This document shows, piece after piece, positions 31,728 to 40,206 of a stretch of 64,000 nt of DNA. Under the pieces are notes generated by a model that ran no database searches, was not told the DNA's origin, and was given only the letters and a program-made list of their open reading frames with translations. The translations under genes and the position numbers were made by a program. Position 1 is the first letter of the stretch. Each line of letters begins with the position of its first letter. The DNA lies in assembly GCF_900113115.1 (NCBI RefSeq), contig NZ_FOOF01000005.1, positions 186,001 to 250,000 of the forward strand. The letters are read 5' to 3'. The DNA comes from Duganella sp. CF458. GTDB taxonomy: Bacteria; Pseudomonadota; Gammaproteobacteria; Burkholderiales; Burkholderiaceae_D.

Positions 31728-32581
31728 CCAAGACACTTCAGGAATTGCTGCCGCCGCAGGCCATGGCGGGCCAGTTCGATATCGACGACCCGGCCGAGAT
31801 CCTGCACGAGCAGACCAAGTTCCACCGCGCCACCTTGATGGGGCAGGTGAAGAACATCGTGCGCTTCCTGCGCCACCCGGCGTACATCGCGCGCGGTGCG
31901 GCCGGCTACAACGCCTATCCGTCCTGCCCGGCGATCGATTTGCCGGAGCCGGTGCTGGCGCTGGGCGAATTGGCGCAGGCGCTGGAGCAGCGCAAGAGTG
32001 CGCGCGCCTTTGCCGGCGCCATGACGCTGCAGGAGCTTTCCAGCCTGCTGCATCATTCGCTGCGCGTGCGCCGCATGGCGAAGAGCGATATCGCGCCGCA
32101 CGTAAAGCTGGCTTTCCGAGCCTACCCGTCGCCGGGCGGCTTGTATCCGACCGAATTCTATTTCTTCCTCAATGAGGTGGAAGGTGTCGCGCCTTGCATC
32201 GCGCATTACGACGCCCGCAACCATTTGCTGCGGGTTTTGAAGCCGCAGCAGGACGACGCTTTCGGCAGCGCGGAAGTGAAATCGGGCGAGTCGGGCGTCA
32301 AGGCGCCGGTAGTCTGCGTGATGACCAGCGTGCCGCAGCGCGCCACCGCCAAATACGGTGCGCGCGGCTACCGCATGTCGCTGCTGGAGGCGGGCCACGC
32401 CTCGCAGAACCTGTGCCTGGCTGCGCAAGGCCTCGGGCTTGGCTCCCTGGTCTACGGCGCCTACTATGACGACGAACTTGCCGCCTTGCTCGATATCGAC
32501 GGCGTGACTGAAACCGTGGCTTCCGTCATGCTGCTGGGCCGCGAAGCGCCGCCTGCACCTGCCGCCAGCGAGGACGAATGA
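31724..32581 (+). CDS. SagB-type FMN-dependent azoline dehydrogenase
   Basis: A 285-residue nitroreductase-fold flavoprotein of the SagB/ThcOx group that oxidises azolines to azoles. Motifs: the RKSARAF start of the fold (about residue 89), RAYPSPGGLYPTEFYFFLN (about 127-145), SLLEAGHASQNLCLAAQGLGLG (about 212-234), the family helix carrying FMN-binding residues, and VASVMLLGRE. The N-terminal 80 residues (ILHEQTKFHRATLMGQ) match the helical extension common to SagB enzymes. It overlaps both neighbours by 4 bases, confirming tight operon structure. Its presence predicts aromatic thiazoles and oxazoles in the product, not only azolines. Confidence 0.93.
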   Translation: MTKTLQELLPPQAMAGQFDIDDPAEILHEQTKFHRATLMGQVKNIVRFLRHPAYIARGAAGYNAYPSCPAIDLPEPVLALGELAQALEQRKSARAFAGAMTLQELSSLLHHSLRVRRMAKSDIAPHVKLAFRAYPSPGGLYPTEFYFFLNEVEGVAPCIAHYDARNHLLRVLKPQQDDAFGSAEVKSGESGVKAPVVCVMTSVPQRATAKYGARGYRMSLLEAGHASQNLCLAAQGLGLGSLVYGAYYDDELAALLDIDGVTETVASVMLLGREAPPAPAASEDE

Positions 32582-34908
32582 ACGACGCTCCCGGCTGGCA
32601 GGATAGCGAATTGTGGCTGCGCGATGCGGCCGGCGCCGTGCTGCGGCTGGCTGCGGCCGGCGACAGCGAAGGCGCGGAACAGGCGCTGGAGCGCCTGTTC
32701 GCGCTGCGTGGGCGCTTCCATGCCTACCCGGTCCTGCAGGACATGCTGGCCGGGCGGCGCGCGTGGCGCGCTTGCGGCAGCGTCCATGCGCTGGGCGATA
32801 CCGAGCTGCCGCCTGCGCTGCTGCGCAATTTCGACGAGGCGGTCAGCGCCTGCGCTGCTTTCCTCGGCTTGCCGCCACCGTGCATCCTGCTGCAATGCGT
32901 GCCGTCCGAGCGCGACATGCACTTGACGATGGAGAGCTTGCCGGGCCTGGCGATGGTGCGCCTGTCCACCCAGTCGGACGGATATGCCGACGGCCTGCGC
33001 GCCGTGGTATTCCACGAAGTCGCGCATTGCTTCCTGACTTGTGGCGTGCGCCTGCTGGACGAGGGCCTGGCGCAATTGTTTGCCAACCGCTTCGGCGGGG
33101 CCACGCCATTGCCGCGGCGCCCGGAACTGTCGCCGCCGCTGCGGGCAATGCTGTCCCGCGACGGCAATGCCATGTTTGGCGCGTCCACCGGCGCCGGCGT
33201 CGATGCCTATCGCGCCGCATGCCGGCTTGGCGCCGACTTGTTGGAGTCGGTCGACGCGCGCGGCGGCCCCGCGGCCATCGTCGCGCTGTTCCGCGACGTC
33301 ACGCGCGCCGCGACGGATGCCCGGATTGCCGAGCTGGCAGTGCAGGCCAGCGGCCTGCCGGTCGCCGCAGCGGGCCCGCAGGACGCGGGCCCCGGTGCTG
33401 GCGCAGGCAGCGGCTATGCCGCCTTGATCGAACAATCGCAGCAAGCCATCTTTGCCGCCTGGAGCAGCAAGCGCGCCGAGGAGCTGTCCGATAGCATCGC
33501 GCTGCTCGAAGCGGAACCGGTGTTCACCCAGCCCACCTTGCTGGACGCCTTGCTCGGCGCCCGCCTGAACCAGGCGCTGCTCCACGTCCATGGCGGGGCC
33601 AAGCTGGCGCCCGAAGAGGAGGCTGCCATTGACGCCCTGCTTAAGGCCACGGACATCCTGCCCGCCGGCCGCCAATGGCTGTGGCGTGGCGTGCGCGCCA
33701 TCCTCGCCATCCTGCTGGCCCAGCCCAATATCATCAAGGTCGCGACGGCGGGGCAGAACGCCTTGCACGCCTTCGGCAAGGCGCAGGAATTGATTGCCGG
33801 CGACCCGGACCTGCTGATTCACCATGCCTCGCTGCTGCTGCACGCCCCGCCCAATTACGGCGGTGACCGCGACCGGGGCGCAGGCATGCTGCGCGAAGCG
33901 ATGCAGCACCCGCTGTACCGCGCCCACGCGCGCGAAATGCTGCTCGAGAACGACATCGATCCCGGCGACGAAGTGGTGGCCATTGCACCATCCGCACCCG
34001 AGCCGGCAGCGCTGCCGGCACAGCAGGCCGCCCTCGCTCTTGAAGCGCGCGGCATCGAGCTGCGCCTGCCATCCGGCTTCACGCTGGCACCGGGCGACCT
34101 GGTGCTGTACCAGGGCGAGCGCGTCGCCGTGGTCGGCCCCAATGGCAGCGGCAAGACCATCCTGCTGGAGGCTTTGCTTGGCCTGCGCGCACCCGACAGC
34201 GGCAAGATCCGGCTGGCGATCGGCGACCCGCGCAACGCCAAGGTGAGGCAACAACTGGGCGGCCTGCTGCAAAGCGCCGATCTGCCGGGCCAGATGCGCG
34301 TCGGCGAAATCATGACGATGCACGAAACGATCTACGCCCGCACCGAGCCGGCGGTGACGCGCGCCCTCGGCATGGAAGAACTGCGCAGCAAACTCTGGCA
34401 GCAGCTCTCGCGCGGCCAGAAGCAGCGCGTCATGCTCTGGCTCGCGCTGTCCCACGTGCCCGCGCTGGCGCTGCTCGACGAACCCTCGCTCGGCCTCGAC
34501 GAATGGCACGCCCGCGCGCTGCGCGAACTGTTGGCCGGCATGCCGACCACCGTGCTGCAGATCTCCCACATCCCGGCCGACCTGCTCGGCATGGACCGCA
34601 TCCTCTGCATGGAAAAGGGCAGGCTGGTCGACAGCGGCACCCTCGATGAACTGCTGGCGCGCCGTGTCGGCCGCTTCAAGGCCCGGATCGGCCAGGTCCT
34701 GGGAGGCGAGGCGGCACAAGCCATGCATGCGCTGCCGGCACTATTGCGTGCCGAAGCAACGCAAGAGGGCTGGCAGCTTCGGGGCGAACCAGGCTTCGAT
34801 GCCGGTTTCCGGCGCTTCATCGAGCAGCACGGCATCGCCAACTTCAGCCTGGAAGCGTCGAGCATCGAAGACTTCCTGGCCGACCTCACCAAAGGTGACA
34901 ACGCATGA
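32578..34908 (+). CDS. fusion of HExxH metallopeptidase, helical-repeat linker and ABC ATPase
   Basis: A 776-residue three-part protein. Part 1 (about 1-220) has a gluzincin-type zinc site: His146, Glu147 and His150 in VVFHEVAHCF, and Glu162 in LLDEGLAQLF, as in M1/M61-like peptidases. Part 2 (about 225-480) is helical and TPR-like (NYGGDRDRGAGMLREAM). Part 3 (about 485-690) is an ABC ATPase with Walker A GPNGSGKT (520-527), signature LSRGQ (610-614), Walker B LALLDEP (Asp634/Glu635) and switch His664. A further 80 residues follow. No membrane segment is present. It overlaps the SagB-type gene and the permease gene by 4 bases each. The inference is that part 1 removes the leader and part 3 powers export through the permease. 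Confidence 0.88.
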   Translation: MNDAPGWQDSELWLRDAAGAVLRLAAAGDSEGAEQALERLFALRGRFHAYPVLQDMLAGRRAWRACGSVHALGDTELPPALLRNFDEAVSACAAFLGLPPPCILLQCVPSERDMHLTMESLPGLAMVRLSTQSDGYADGLRAVVFHEVAHCFLTCGVRLLDEGLAQLFANRFGGATPLPRRPELSPPLRAMLSRDGNAMFGASTGAGVDAYRAACRLGADLLESVDARGGPAAIVALFRDVTRAATDARIAELAVQASGLPVAAAGPQDAGPGAGAGSGYAALIEQSQQAIFAAWSSKRAEELSDSIALLEAEPVFTQPTLLDALLGARLNQALLHVHGGAKLAPEEEAAIDALLKATDILPAGRQWLWRGVRAILAILLAQPNIIKVATAGQNALHAFGKAQELIAGDPDLLIHHASLLLHAPPNYGGDRDRGAGMLREAMQHPLYRAHAREMLLENDIDPGDEVVAIAPSAPEPAALPAQQAALALEARGIELRLPSGFTLAPGDLVLYQGERVAVVGPNGSGKTILLEALLGLRAPDSGKIRLAIGDPRNAKVRQQLGGLLQSADLPGQMRVGEIMTMHETIYARTEPAVTRALGMEELRSKLWQQLSRGQKQRVMLWLALSHVPALALLDEPSLGLDEWHARALRELLAGMPTTVLQISHIPADLLGMDRILCMEKGRLVDSGTLDELLARRVGRFKARIGQVLGGEAAQAMHALPALLRAEATQEGWQLRGEPGFDAGFRRFIEQHGIANFSLEASSIEDFLADLTKGDNA

Positions 34909-36014
34909 AGAACCTGCTGCACCTGGTGCGCGCCGACCTGGCGCTGTTCCTGCGCGGCCGCCTGGCCCTGTTCTGGACCTTTGCCTTCCCGCTGCTGATG
35001 CTGATGATGCAGATGGCCCTGTTCGGGCAGGAAGCGAAGCTCGGTCCGGTGACGCTGGTGCTGCATGATATGGACCGCAGCACGGAAAGCGCGAGCTATG
35101 CCGGCGAACTGGCGCGCGGCCTGCGCCTGCAACATAGCGTCGAATTCCGCGTGGTCGCGCCGGCGCTGGGCGTAAAGCCGGACCTGGAGCTCACCATCCC
35201 CGCCGGCTTCGCCGAAGCCGTGCGGGCGGGCCGCAGCACCGAAATGAAGCTGGCCACCACGCTGACCGCCGGCCCCACGCTGGAAGCCAGCTATGGCATG
35301 CTGCGCGGCTTCAGCGACGCATACAACCTGGCGGGCCTGCAGGACTCACCACGCGTGGTACTGCCCGCGCCGCCGGCGCCGGCTGCAGGCGCGCTCGATT
35401 ACCGCCTGTTCCTGGTCAGCGGCCTGGCCGGCCTGGTCATCCTGTCCACCAGCCTGATGGGCTTCGCCGGCCCGCTGGTCGCCGCAAGGGAAGGCGGCAT
35501 GTTCCGCCTGTACCAGCTGTTCCCGATGCCGACCGGCGCGGTGGTGCTGGCCTGGTGCCTGTCGCGCCTCGTCATCATCGTGCTGGCCAGCACTGTCATG
35601 TTTATCGCCGCCTGGGCCGTGTATGGCGTGAAGCTGAGCGCCGGCCCGGGCGGCATGGCAGCCGCTGGCGGCATGCTGGCCCTGGGCTGCGCCGCCTTTC
35701 TGGCGCTCGGACTGTTGCTGGCCGCCGTCAGCCGCAGCGTGGCCGCTGTCACCATGATCAGCAATCTGCTGTATTTCCCGTTGCTGTTTTCGGGTAACCT
35801 CATGATCCCATTGGGCGGCTTGCCGCCATTCCTGCGCGACGCGCTCGAATACCTGCCCCTTAACGCTATGATGGCCAGCATTCGCCATGCCTTGACCGGC
35901 AGCATGAGCTGGAAGGGCGAGGCCTACAGCATTGCCGTATTGGCCGCAATGATGTGCGCCTGTTTGTTGCTGGCGGTGCCGCGCTTTGGCTGGACGCCGC
36001 GCGACCTGCACTAG
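34905..36014 (+). CDS. ABC-2 type permease, partner of the peptidase-ATPase fusion
   Basis: A 369-residue inner-membrane protein of the ABC-2 transporter family. One membrane segment lies near residues 15-40, followed by a long extracytoplasmic domain (about 40-165). Five more segments follow from residue 168, including FLVSGLAGLVILSTSLMGFA, VLAWCLSRLVIIVLASTVMF, LALGCAAFLALGLLLAAVS and a final segment near 345-362 (IAVLAAMMCACLLLAVPRF). The SGNLMIPLGGLPPFLRDALEYLP region is the usual ABC-2 loop before the last helix. The gene overlaps the fusion gene by 4 bases, so the ATPase part there is its evident partner. It would export the modified peptide or confer self-protection. Confidence 0.92.
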   Translation: MKNLLHLVRADLALFLRGRLALFWTFAFPLLMLMMQMALFGQEAKLGPVTLVLHDMDRSTESASYAGELARGLRLQHSVEFRVVAPALGVKPDLELTIPAGFAEAVRAGRSTEMKLATTLTAGPTLEASYGMLRGFSDAYNLAGLQDSPRVVLPAPPAPAAGALDYRLFLVSGLAGLVILSTSLMGFAGPLVAAREGGMFRLYQLFPMPTGAVVLAWCLSRLVIIVLASTVMFIAAWAVYGVKLSAGPGGMAAAGGMLALGCAAFLALGLLLAAVSRSVAAVTMISNLLYFPLLFSGNLMIPLGGLPPFLRDALEYLPLNAMMASIRHALTGSMSWKGEAYSIAVLAAMMCACLLLAVPRFGWTPRDLH

Positions 36015-36027
36015 AAGGAGTCCCGGA

Positions 36028-36480
36028 TTGAAGAAGACGAATATCCTGATGATCGCCGCCGCACTGGCCCTGGCCGGCGGCGCGGCTGCTTATGCTATCG
36101 GTGCGCGCCAGCCGGCGTCGGCCGGCACGGCAACCGTGAACGTCACCTTGGGCGGCGTCGCCGGGCAGAAGGGCGCGCTGATGGGAGCGATCTGCAACAA
36201 GAACTCCTTCCTGAAGGCCTGCCAGTATTTCGCGGTGCAGCCAGCCGTCGCGGGCAACGTGCTGACGTTTCCAGGCGTGACGCCGGGCAGCTACGCGGTC
36301 ATGGTCTACCACGACGAAAACCTGAACGGAAGGCTGGATAAGTCAGCCAACGGCATGCCGCAGGAAGGCTGGGGTTTTTCCCGCAACGCGCGCGGCCATT
36401 ATGGCCCGCCAATCTTTGACGATGCGCGCATCGACATCAAGGCCGGCGCCAACGACATTGCACTGGACATGGTGTACTGA
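36028..36480 (+). CDS. DUF2141 family exported protein
   Basis: A 150-residue protein with a signal anchor (KKTNILMIAAALALAGGAAA) and a DUF2141 domain with the hallmark TPGSYAVMVYHDENLNGRLD and GMPQEGWGFSRNA, a transthyretin-like beta-sandwich. Family function is not known. TTG at 36028 is taken as start: AAGGAG at 36015-36020 is 7 bases before it and the signal sequence begins there, while upstream codons in the frame overlap the permease gene. In this operon it may assist assembly or transport in the envelope. It overlaps the MacB-type ATPase gene (TGATG). Confidence 0.82.
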   Translation: MKKTNILMIAAALALAGGAAAYAIGARQPASAGTATVNVTLGGVAGQKGALMGAICNKNSFLKACQYFAVQPAVAGNVLTFPGVTPGSYAVMVYHDENLNGRLDKSANGMPQEGWGFSRNARGHYGPPIFDDARIDIKAGANDIALDMVY

Positions 36481-37154
36481 TGGCGGCCATCGTCGACGTG
36501 CGGCAGGTCAGCAAGCATTACCGTCGCGGCGAGGAACGAATTGCCGCGCTGGATAGCGTTTCCTTCCAGGTGGCGCGGCCGTCGGTGGTGGCGATAGCCG
36601 GACCCTCGGGCAGCGGCAAGAGCACCTTGCTTGGCATGCTGGCGCGTTTCGAACAGCCGGACAGCGGCAGCATCCACCTCGACGGCGCGGCATTGGACGC
36701 TTTGCCCGAGCATGAGCTGGATGCTTTCCGCAACCGCAAGCTCGGTTTCGTGTTCCAGAACTTCAACCTGGTCGGCACCCTGACCGCGCAGGAAAACGTC
36801 GAACTTGCGCTGGCCACCTGCGCCTTGCCAAAGCGTGAGCGGCGCAAGGCGGCAAGCGAGACCCTGGCCCTGGTCGGTATGGAGCACCGCCTCGACCACA
36901 CTCCGGCGCAATTGTCCGGCGGCCAGCAGCAGCGCGTTGCGATTGCGCGTGCCCTGGTGAACCGCCCCAAGCTGGTGATTGCCGACGAACCCACCGGGAA
37001 CCTGGACAGCAAGACCGCGCAGCAGATGCTGGAACTGGTCGACCGCCTGCATCGCGATCTCGGCACCACCTTCATCATCGCCACCCACGACCAGCGCGTG
37101 ATGGACATGGCGGGCCAGGTGCTGCGCCTGGAAGACGGCAAGGTGGCCGCATGA
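36480..37154 (+). CDS. MacB/LolD-type ABC transporter ATPase
   Basis: A 224-residue ATPase with Walker A GPSGSGKST (about residues 41-49), Q-loop VFQNFNLVGTLTAQENVELA, signature [15 protein letters not shown], Walker [13 protein letters not shown] and switch histidine in IIATHDQRV. The FNLVGTLTAQENV and PTGNLDSKTAQQ sequences place it in the MacB/LolD/FtsE class, which work with FtsX-type mechanotransmitter permeases. The next gene encodes such a permease and overlaps by 4 bases. It is the second ABC system of the operon and probably acts with the LolA-like and barrel proteins. Confidence 0.95.
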   Translation: MAAIVDVRQVSKHYRRGEERIAALDSVSFQVARPSVVAIAGPSGSGKSTLLGMLARFEQPDSGSIHLDGAALDALPEHELDAFRNRKLGFVFQNFNLVGTLTAQENVELALATCALPKRERRKAASETLALVGMEHRLDHTPAQLSGGQQQRVAIARALVNRPKLVIADEPTGNLDSKTAQQMLELVDRLHRDLGTTFIIATHDQRVMDMAGQVLRLEDGKVAA

Positions 37155-38380
37155 TGCAATGGCTGGTGCTGGCCCACCGCAATGTGCTGCGCAACGGCCG
37201 CCGCTCGCTGCTGCTGGGCGGCACCATCGCCATCGGTACCCTGGCCTTGCTGCTGTTTGCCGCCTATATCGCGGCCTCGCTGGACGGCCTGCGGGAGAGC
37301 ACCATTCGCGGCGGCCTGGGACATGCGCAAATTGCAGCCGTGCCGCCGGCGGACGGTTACGCCGAGCAGCAGCTCCAGTACGGCCTGGACGCCGCCGACC
37401 GTGCCCGCATCGAAGCGATGCTGGCGCCGATGGACGGCGTGCGCCGCGTCGTACCGCGTCTGCAATTCAGCGGACTGGTTTCCAACGGCCCGCGCACCTT
37501 GAATTTCGAAGCGCAGGGCGTGGACCCGCTGCGCGAACGCCAAGCATATGGCGCTTTCCAGGTACTGGCGCAGGGCGCAGCAATACGGGCCGGCGAGGAA
37601 GGGCGCTACCAGGTCCTGATCGGCAAGGAGATGGCGCGCCGCCTCGGCGTGCATCCCGGCCAGTCGCTCACGCTGATGACCACGACAGTGCAGGGCAGCG
37701 TGAATGCCATGGACGTGGACGTGGTGGGGATCATTGCCACCGGCATACCCGAACGCGACCTGTACACGCTGCAGATCCCGATCGAAACCGCGCAGGAGCT
37801 GCTGCGCACGAAAAAGATATCCCACCTGTCCGTGCTTTACCAGGACACGGCAAATGCCGACGCACTGTCGGCCGCCATCGCGCAGGCGCTCTCCGGCAAA
37901 GTGCGCCTGCAGCGCTGGCAGGACCTTGCGCCGCTTTACCCGCAAGTGATGGCGCTGTTCCGCAACCAGTTCATCGTCTTCGGCGCCATCATCGGCCTGA
38001 TCGTCTTCCTTGGCGTGGCAGCGATGACACTGGCCACCATTTACGAACGCGGCAAGGAAATCGGCACCCTGCGCGCGATGGGCATCCCGCAAGCGATGGT
38101 GCGGCGCCTGTTCATGTTCGAAGGCCTGCTGCAAGGCGCGTTCGGCGCGCTGGCCGGCGGCACTGCGGCATGGCTCGCCACGCTGGCGATCAACGCCGCC
38201 GGTATCGAACTGGCGCCGCCGCCCGGGCGCAACGTCGGCGTGCCGCTGCACCTCTTGTGGCTCTACCAGCCAAGCCTGGCGATCGTGGCCGCGCTGCCGC
38301 TGCTGGCCATGGCGGCCGCCTGGCTGACCAGTCGCCGCATCGGCCGCATGCCGGTGAAGGCCATCCTGACATCCAACTAG
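37151..38380 (+). CDS. FtsX/MacB-type ABC permease
   Basis: A 409-residue permease with the type VII layout: one N-terminal membrane segment (LLLGGTIAIGTLALLLFAAY, about residues 18-40), a large periplasmic domain (about 45-270), then three membrane segments near 275-300, 320-345 and 375-395. The FtsX signature is seen in FRNQFIVFGAIIGLIVFLGVA and RGKEIGTLRAMGIPQAMVRR. Such permeases do not form a classical channel but use ATP to move a periplasmic or lipid-bound substrate. Together with the LolA-like protein that follows, this resembles the Lol lipoprotein route or a MacAB-like extruder. Confidence 0.93.
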   Translation: MMQWLVLAHRNVLRNGRRSLLLGGTIAIGTLALLLFAAYIAASLDGLRESTIRGGLGHAQIAAVPPADGYAEQQLQYGLDAADRARIEAMLAPMDGVRRVVPRLQFSGLVSNGPRTLNFEAQGVDPLRERQAYGAFQVLAQGAAIRAGEEGRYQVLIGKEMARRLGVHPGQSLTLMTTTVQGSVNAMDVDVVGIIATGIPERDLYTLQIPIETAQELLRTKKISHLSVLYQDTANADALSAAIAQALSGKVRLQRWQDLAPLYPQVMALFRNQFIVFGAIIGLIVFLGVAAMTLATIYERGKEIGTLRAMGIPQAMVRRLFMFEGLLQGAFGALAGGTAAWLATLAINAAGIELAPPPGRNVGVPLHLLWLYQPSLAIVAALPLLAMAAAWLTSRRIGRMPVKAILTSN

Positions 38381-38383
38381 ACC

Positions 38384-39094
38384 ATGCTGAAACGATTCCT
38401 GATCCTGATGATGGCCGCCGGCGCGGCGCAAGCGTCGGCCCCGAGTGCGACCGAAATCCTGCAGCAAGTGGACCAGTACCGCATGCCGGTCAACAGCTTT
38501 GAAGCGAACGTGCGGATCGAGGCCGGCAACGGCCAGGACCCCGGCACGTACGTGATCCGCGGCGCCAACTACAACCAGGTGCTGGTGGAGGCGACCAGCG
38601 TCGACCAGCGCGGGCAGAAATTCCTGACCACGGACAGCGGCCTGTTTTTCTACGCCCCGCGCACCCGGCGCGCCATCCGCCTGACGCCTTTGCAAACCCT
38701 GCTGGGCAAGGCCAACATCGGCGACCTGTCGCGCATCCGCTTCAGCCACGATTACGATGCGGCCGTGCTGGAAGGGGAGACCGACGGCTGCCCGGCCAAG
38801 TTCTGCGTCGCGCTCGAACTGCGCAGCCGCAACGAAGCCGCCACCTACTCGAAGATCACGCTGCTGGCGGCGCGCCAGGAGGGACGGTATGTGCCGCTTA
38901 AAGCGATGCTGTACGTCGCCAGCGGCAAGCTGCTGAAGATCGCCACCTTCGACGCGGCAAAAGGCGGCTTGCCGCCGACCACCCGTTATGCCGACCCGCA
39001 GCAACCAGGCGAAGAAACGCGGGTCGTGTTCGAAAAGGTGAGGGCGACTGAATTCCCTGCCAATATGTTCAACCCGCGCACGCTGGAGCAATGA
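38384..39094 (+). CDS. LolA-like periplasmic carrier protein
   Basis: A 236-residue exported protein (signal MLKRFLILMMAAGAAQASA) with the LolA/LppX-like half-barrel pattern: SATEILQQVDQYRMPVNSFE, VRIEAGNGQDPGTYVIRG, QKFLTTDSGLFFYAPRTRRA, and the ending FEKVRATEFPANMFNPRTLE. This group of outer-membrane lipoprotein-sorting proteins often pairs with FtsX or RND exporters rather than LolCDE. Its place after an FtsX-type permease and before a barrel protein supports a role as a shuttle for a hydrophobic ligand, which may be the azole peptide or a lipid. It overlaps the barrel gene by 4 bases. Confidence 0.85.
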   Translation: MLKRFLILMMAAGAAQASAPSATEILQQVDQYRMPVNSFEANVRIEAGNGQDPGTYVIRGANYNQVLVEATSVDQRGQKFLTTDSGLFFYAPRTRRAIRLTPLQTLLGKANIGDLSRIRFSHDYDAAVLEGETDGCPAKFCVALELRSRNEAATYSKITLLAARQEGRYVPLKAMLYVASGKLLKIATFDAAKGGLPPTTRYADPQQPGEETRVVFEKVRATEFPANMFNPRTLEQ

Positions 39095-40206
39095 AGGGCC
39101 TGCAATGCCTGCCGCTGGCGGCAGCCGTCGCCGCGGCCACGCCGGGTGATGCGCTGGCGGGCGAAGACTGGGCCGGCGGCTTCGTGCTGGGCGCGCAGGA
39201 GCGCACCGTCCTGCAGGATACGCCGCTGAACCGCGACAATTTCCTCGGCATCGCAGGCAGCGGCACCCGTGCCGTGGCGCTGTTCGAAGGGCTGCAGCAG
39301 GACTTCACCTGGCGCGTGCGCACCGAGGCGCTGGATACGGACCGCGACGGCACGCGCGGCAAAGCCGTGCTGCAAGAGCTGAACCGCGTGTTCGACCTCG
39401 GCGCAGGCGCATCGCTCTCGCTTGGCAAGCGCTTGTACGCACTGGACCCTTCATACATCAACCAGCCGCTTGGCTTCCTGCAAAAACGCACAGACCTGAG
39501 CGACCCGCTGGACACGCTGGGCAACTCGGAAGGCATCCCGATGGCCGTGCTTTCATGGAGCGGCGCACGCGCCAGCGTCGCAGCCTTGCACGCAAGGCAG
39601 GCTCGCGGCCGCGTGCAATCGATCCTCAAATTCGGCTACGAATTCGACGCCGTCAGCGCAGGCATGGTGCTGCGCCGGGCACACGGCGAACACGCCGGCA
39701 TCGGCGCCACCATCAGCGCAGCGCCGGCCGACGCCCTGTCCTGGTACGCCTCCGCCTATCGCGCAGGCGGCGCGGAACGCTACACCCGCGCCACCGCAGG
39801 CATCGTGTTGACACCCCCTTCGCTACCCAAGCTGCAACTGGAATACGCCTACAACGGCCAAGGCATGGCGGACCAGGAATACGACACGCTGCGACAGCAG
39901 GCGCAATCGAACCTGCCGCCGCACGTACTGGCAACGCTGGCCAGCCGCCTGCCCAACCTGGGCGCCAGGCAGCACTACGCCAGCCTCACGGTGTCGAAGG
40001 CAGCCGGCGCCTGGGACGTTGGCGCGGGAGTGTACCTGGGATTGGACGACAGCAGCCGGGTGTGGCACGGCCAGGCCGACTACGCATTCAGCGCACGCAC
40101 GCACCTGATGTTCTCGGCGATGCGCCAACAAGGAAAGAACGGCAGCGAAAGAGCCCTCTCGCCGGTCAAGGAAACGCTGGCCCTACGCCTGCGCCATGCG
40201 TTTTAG
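39091..40206 (+). CDS. outer-membrane beta-barrel protein of the azole-peptide operon
   Basis: A 371-residue protein with a signal peptide (to about ALAG, residue 24) and a run of alternating strands, for example RVQSILKFGYEFDAVSAGMV, YTRATAGIVLTPPSLPKLQL and AWDVGAGVYLGLDDSS. It ends in a strand with terminal Phe (LALRLRHAF), the BAM recognition signal. The first part (EDWAGGFVLGAQERTVLQDT) suggests a porin-like barrel of 14-18 strands, possibly related to DUF1302-like or alginate-porin-like proteins. I cannot name the family. As last gene of the operon it may be the outer-membrane exit or a receptor. Its stop is immediately followed by a 39-bp hairpin. Confidence 0.82.
   Translation: MKGLQCLPLAAAVAAATPGDALAGEDWAGGFVLGAQERTVLQDTPLNRDNFLGIAGSGTRAVALFEGLQQDFTWRVRTEALDTDRDGTRGKAVLQELNRVFDLGAGASLSLGKRLYALDPSYINQPLGFLQKRTDLSDPLDTLGNSEGIPMAVLSWSGARASVAALHARQARGRVQSILKFGYEFDAVSAGMVLRRAHGEHAGIGATISAAPADALSWYASAYRAGGAERYTRATAGIVLTPPSLPKLQLEYAYNGQGMADQEYDTLRQQAQSNLPPHVLATLASRLPNLGARQHYASLTVSKAAGAWDVGAGVYLGLDDSSRVWHGQADYAFSARTHLMFSAMRQQGKNGSERALSPVKETLALRLRHAF

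Noticed and set aside
29322..31736. 804-codon minus-strand frame across the azole-peptide genes
   Set aside because: Antisense shadow of the C-protein and YcaO genes; low-complexity His/Gln/Arg-rich translation and no start signal.
36518..39091. 857-codon minus-strand frame
   Set aside because: Shadow of the MacB-type ATPase, FtsX-type permease and LolA-like genes in high-GC DNA; no domain recognised.
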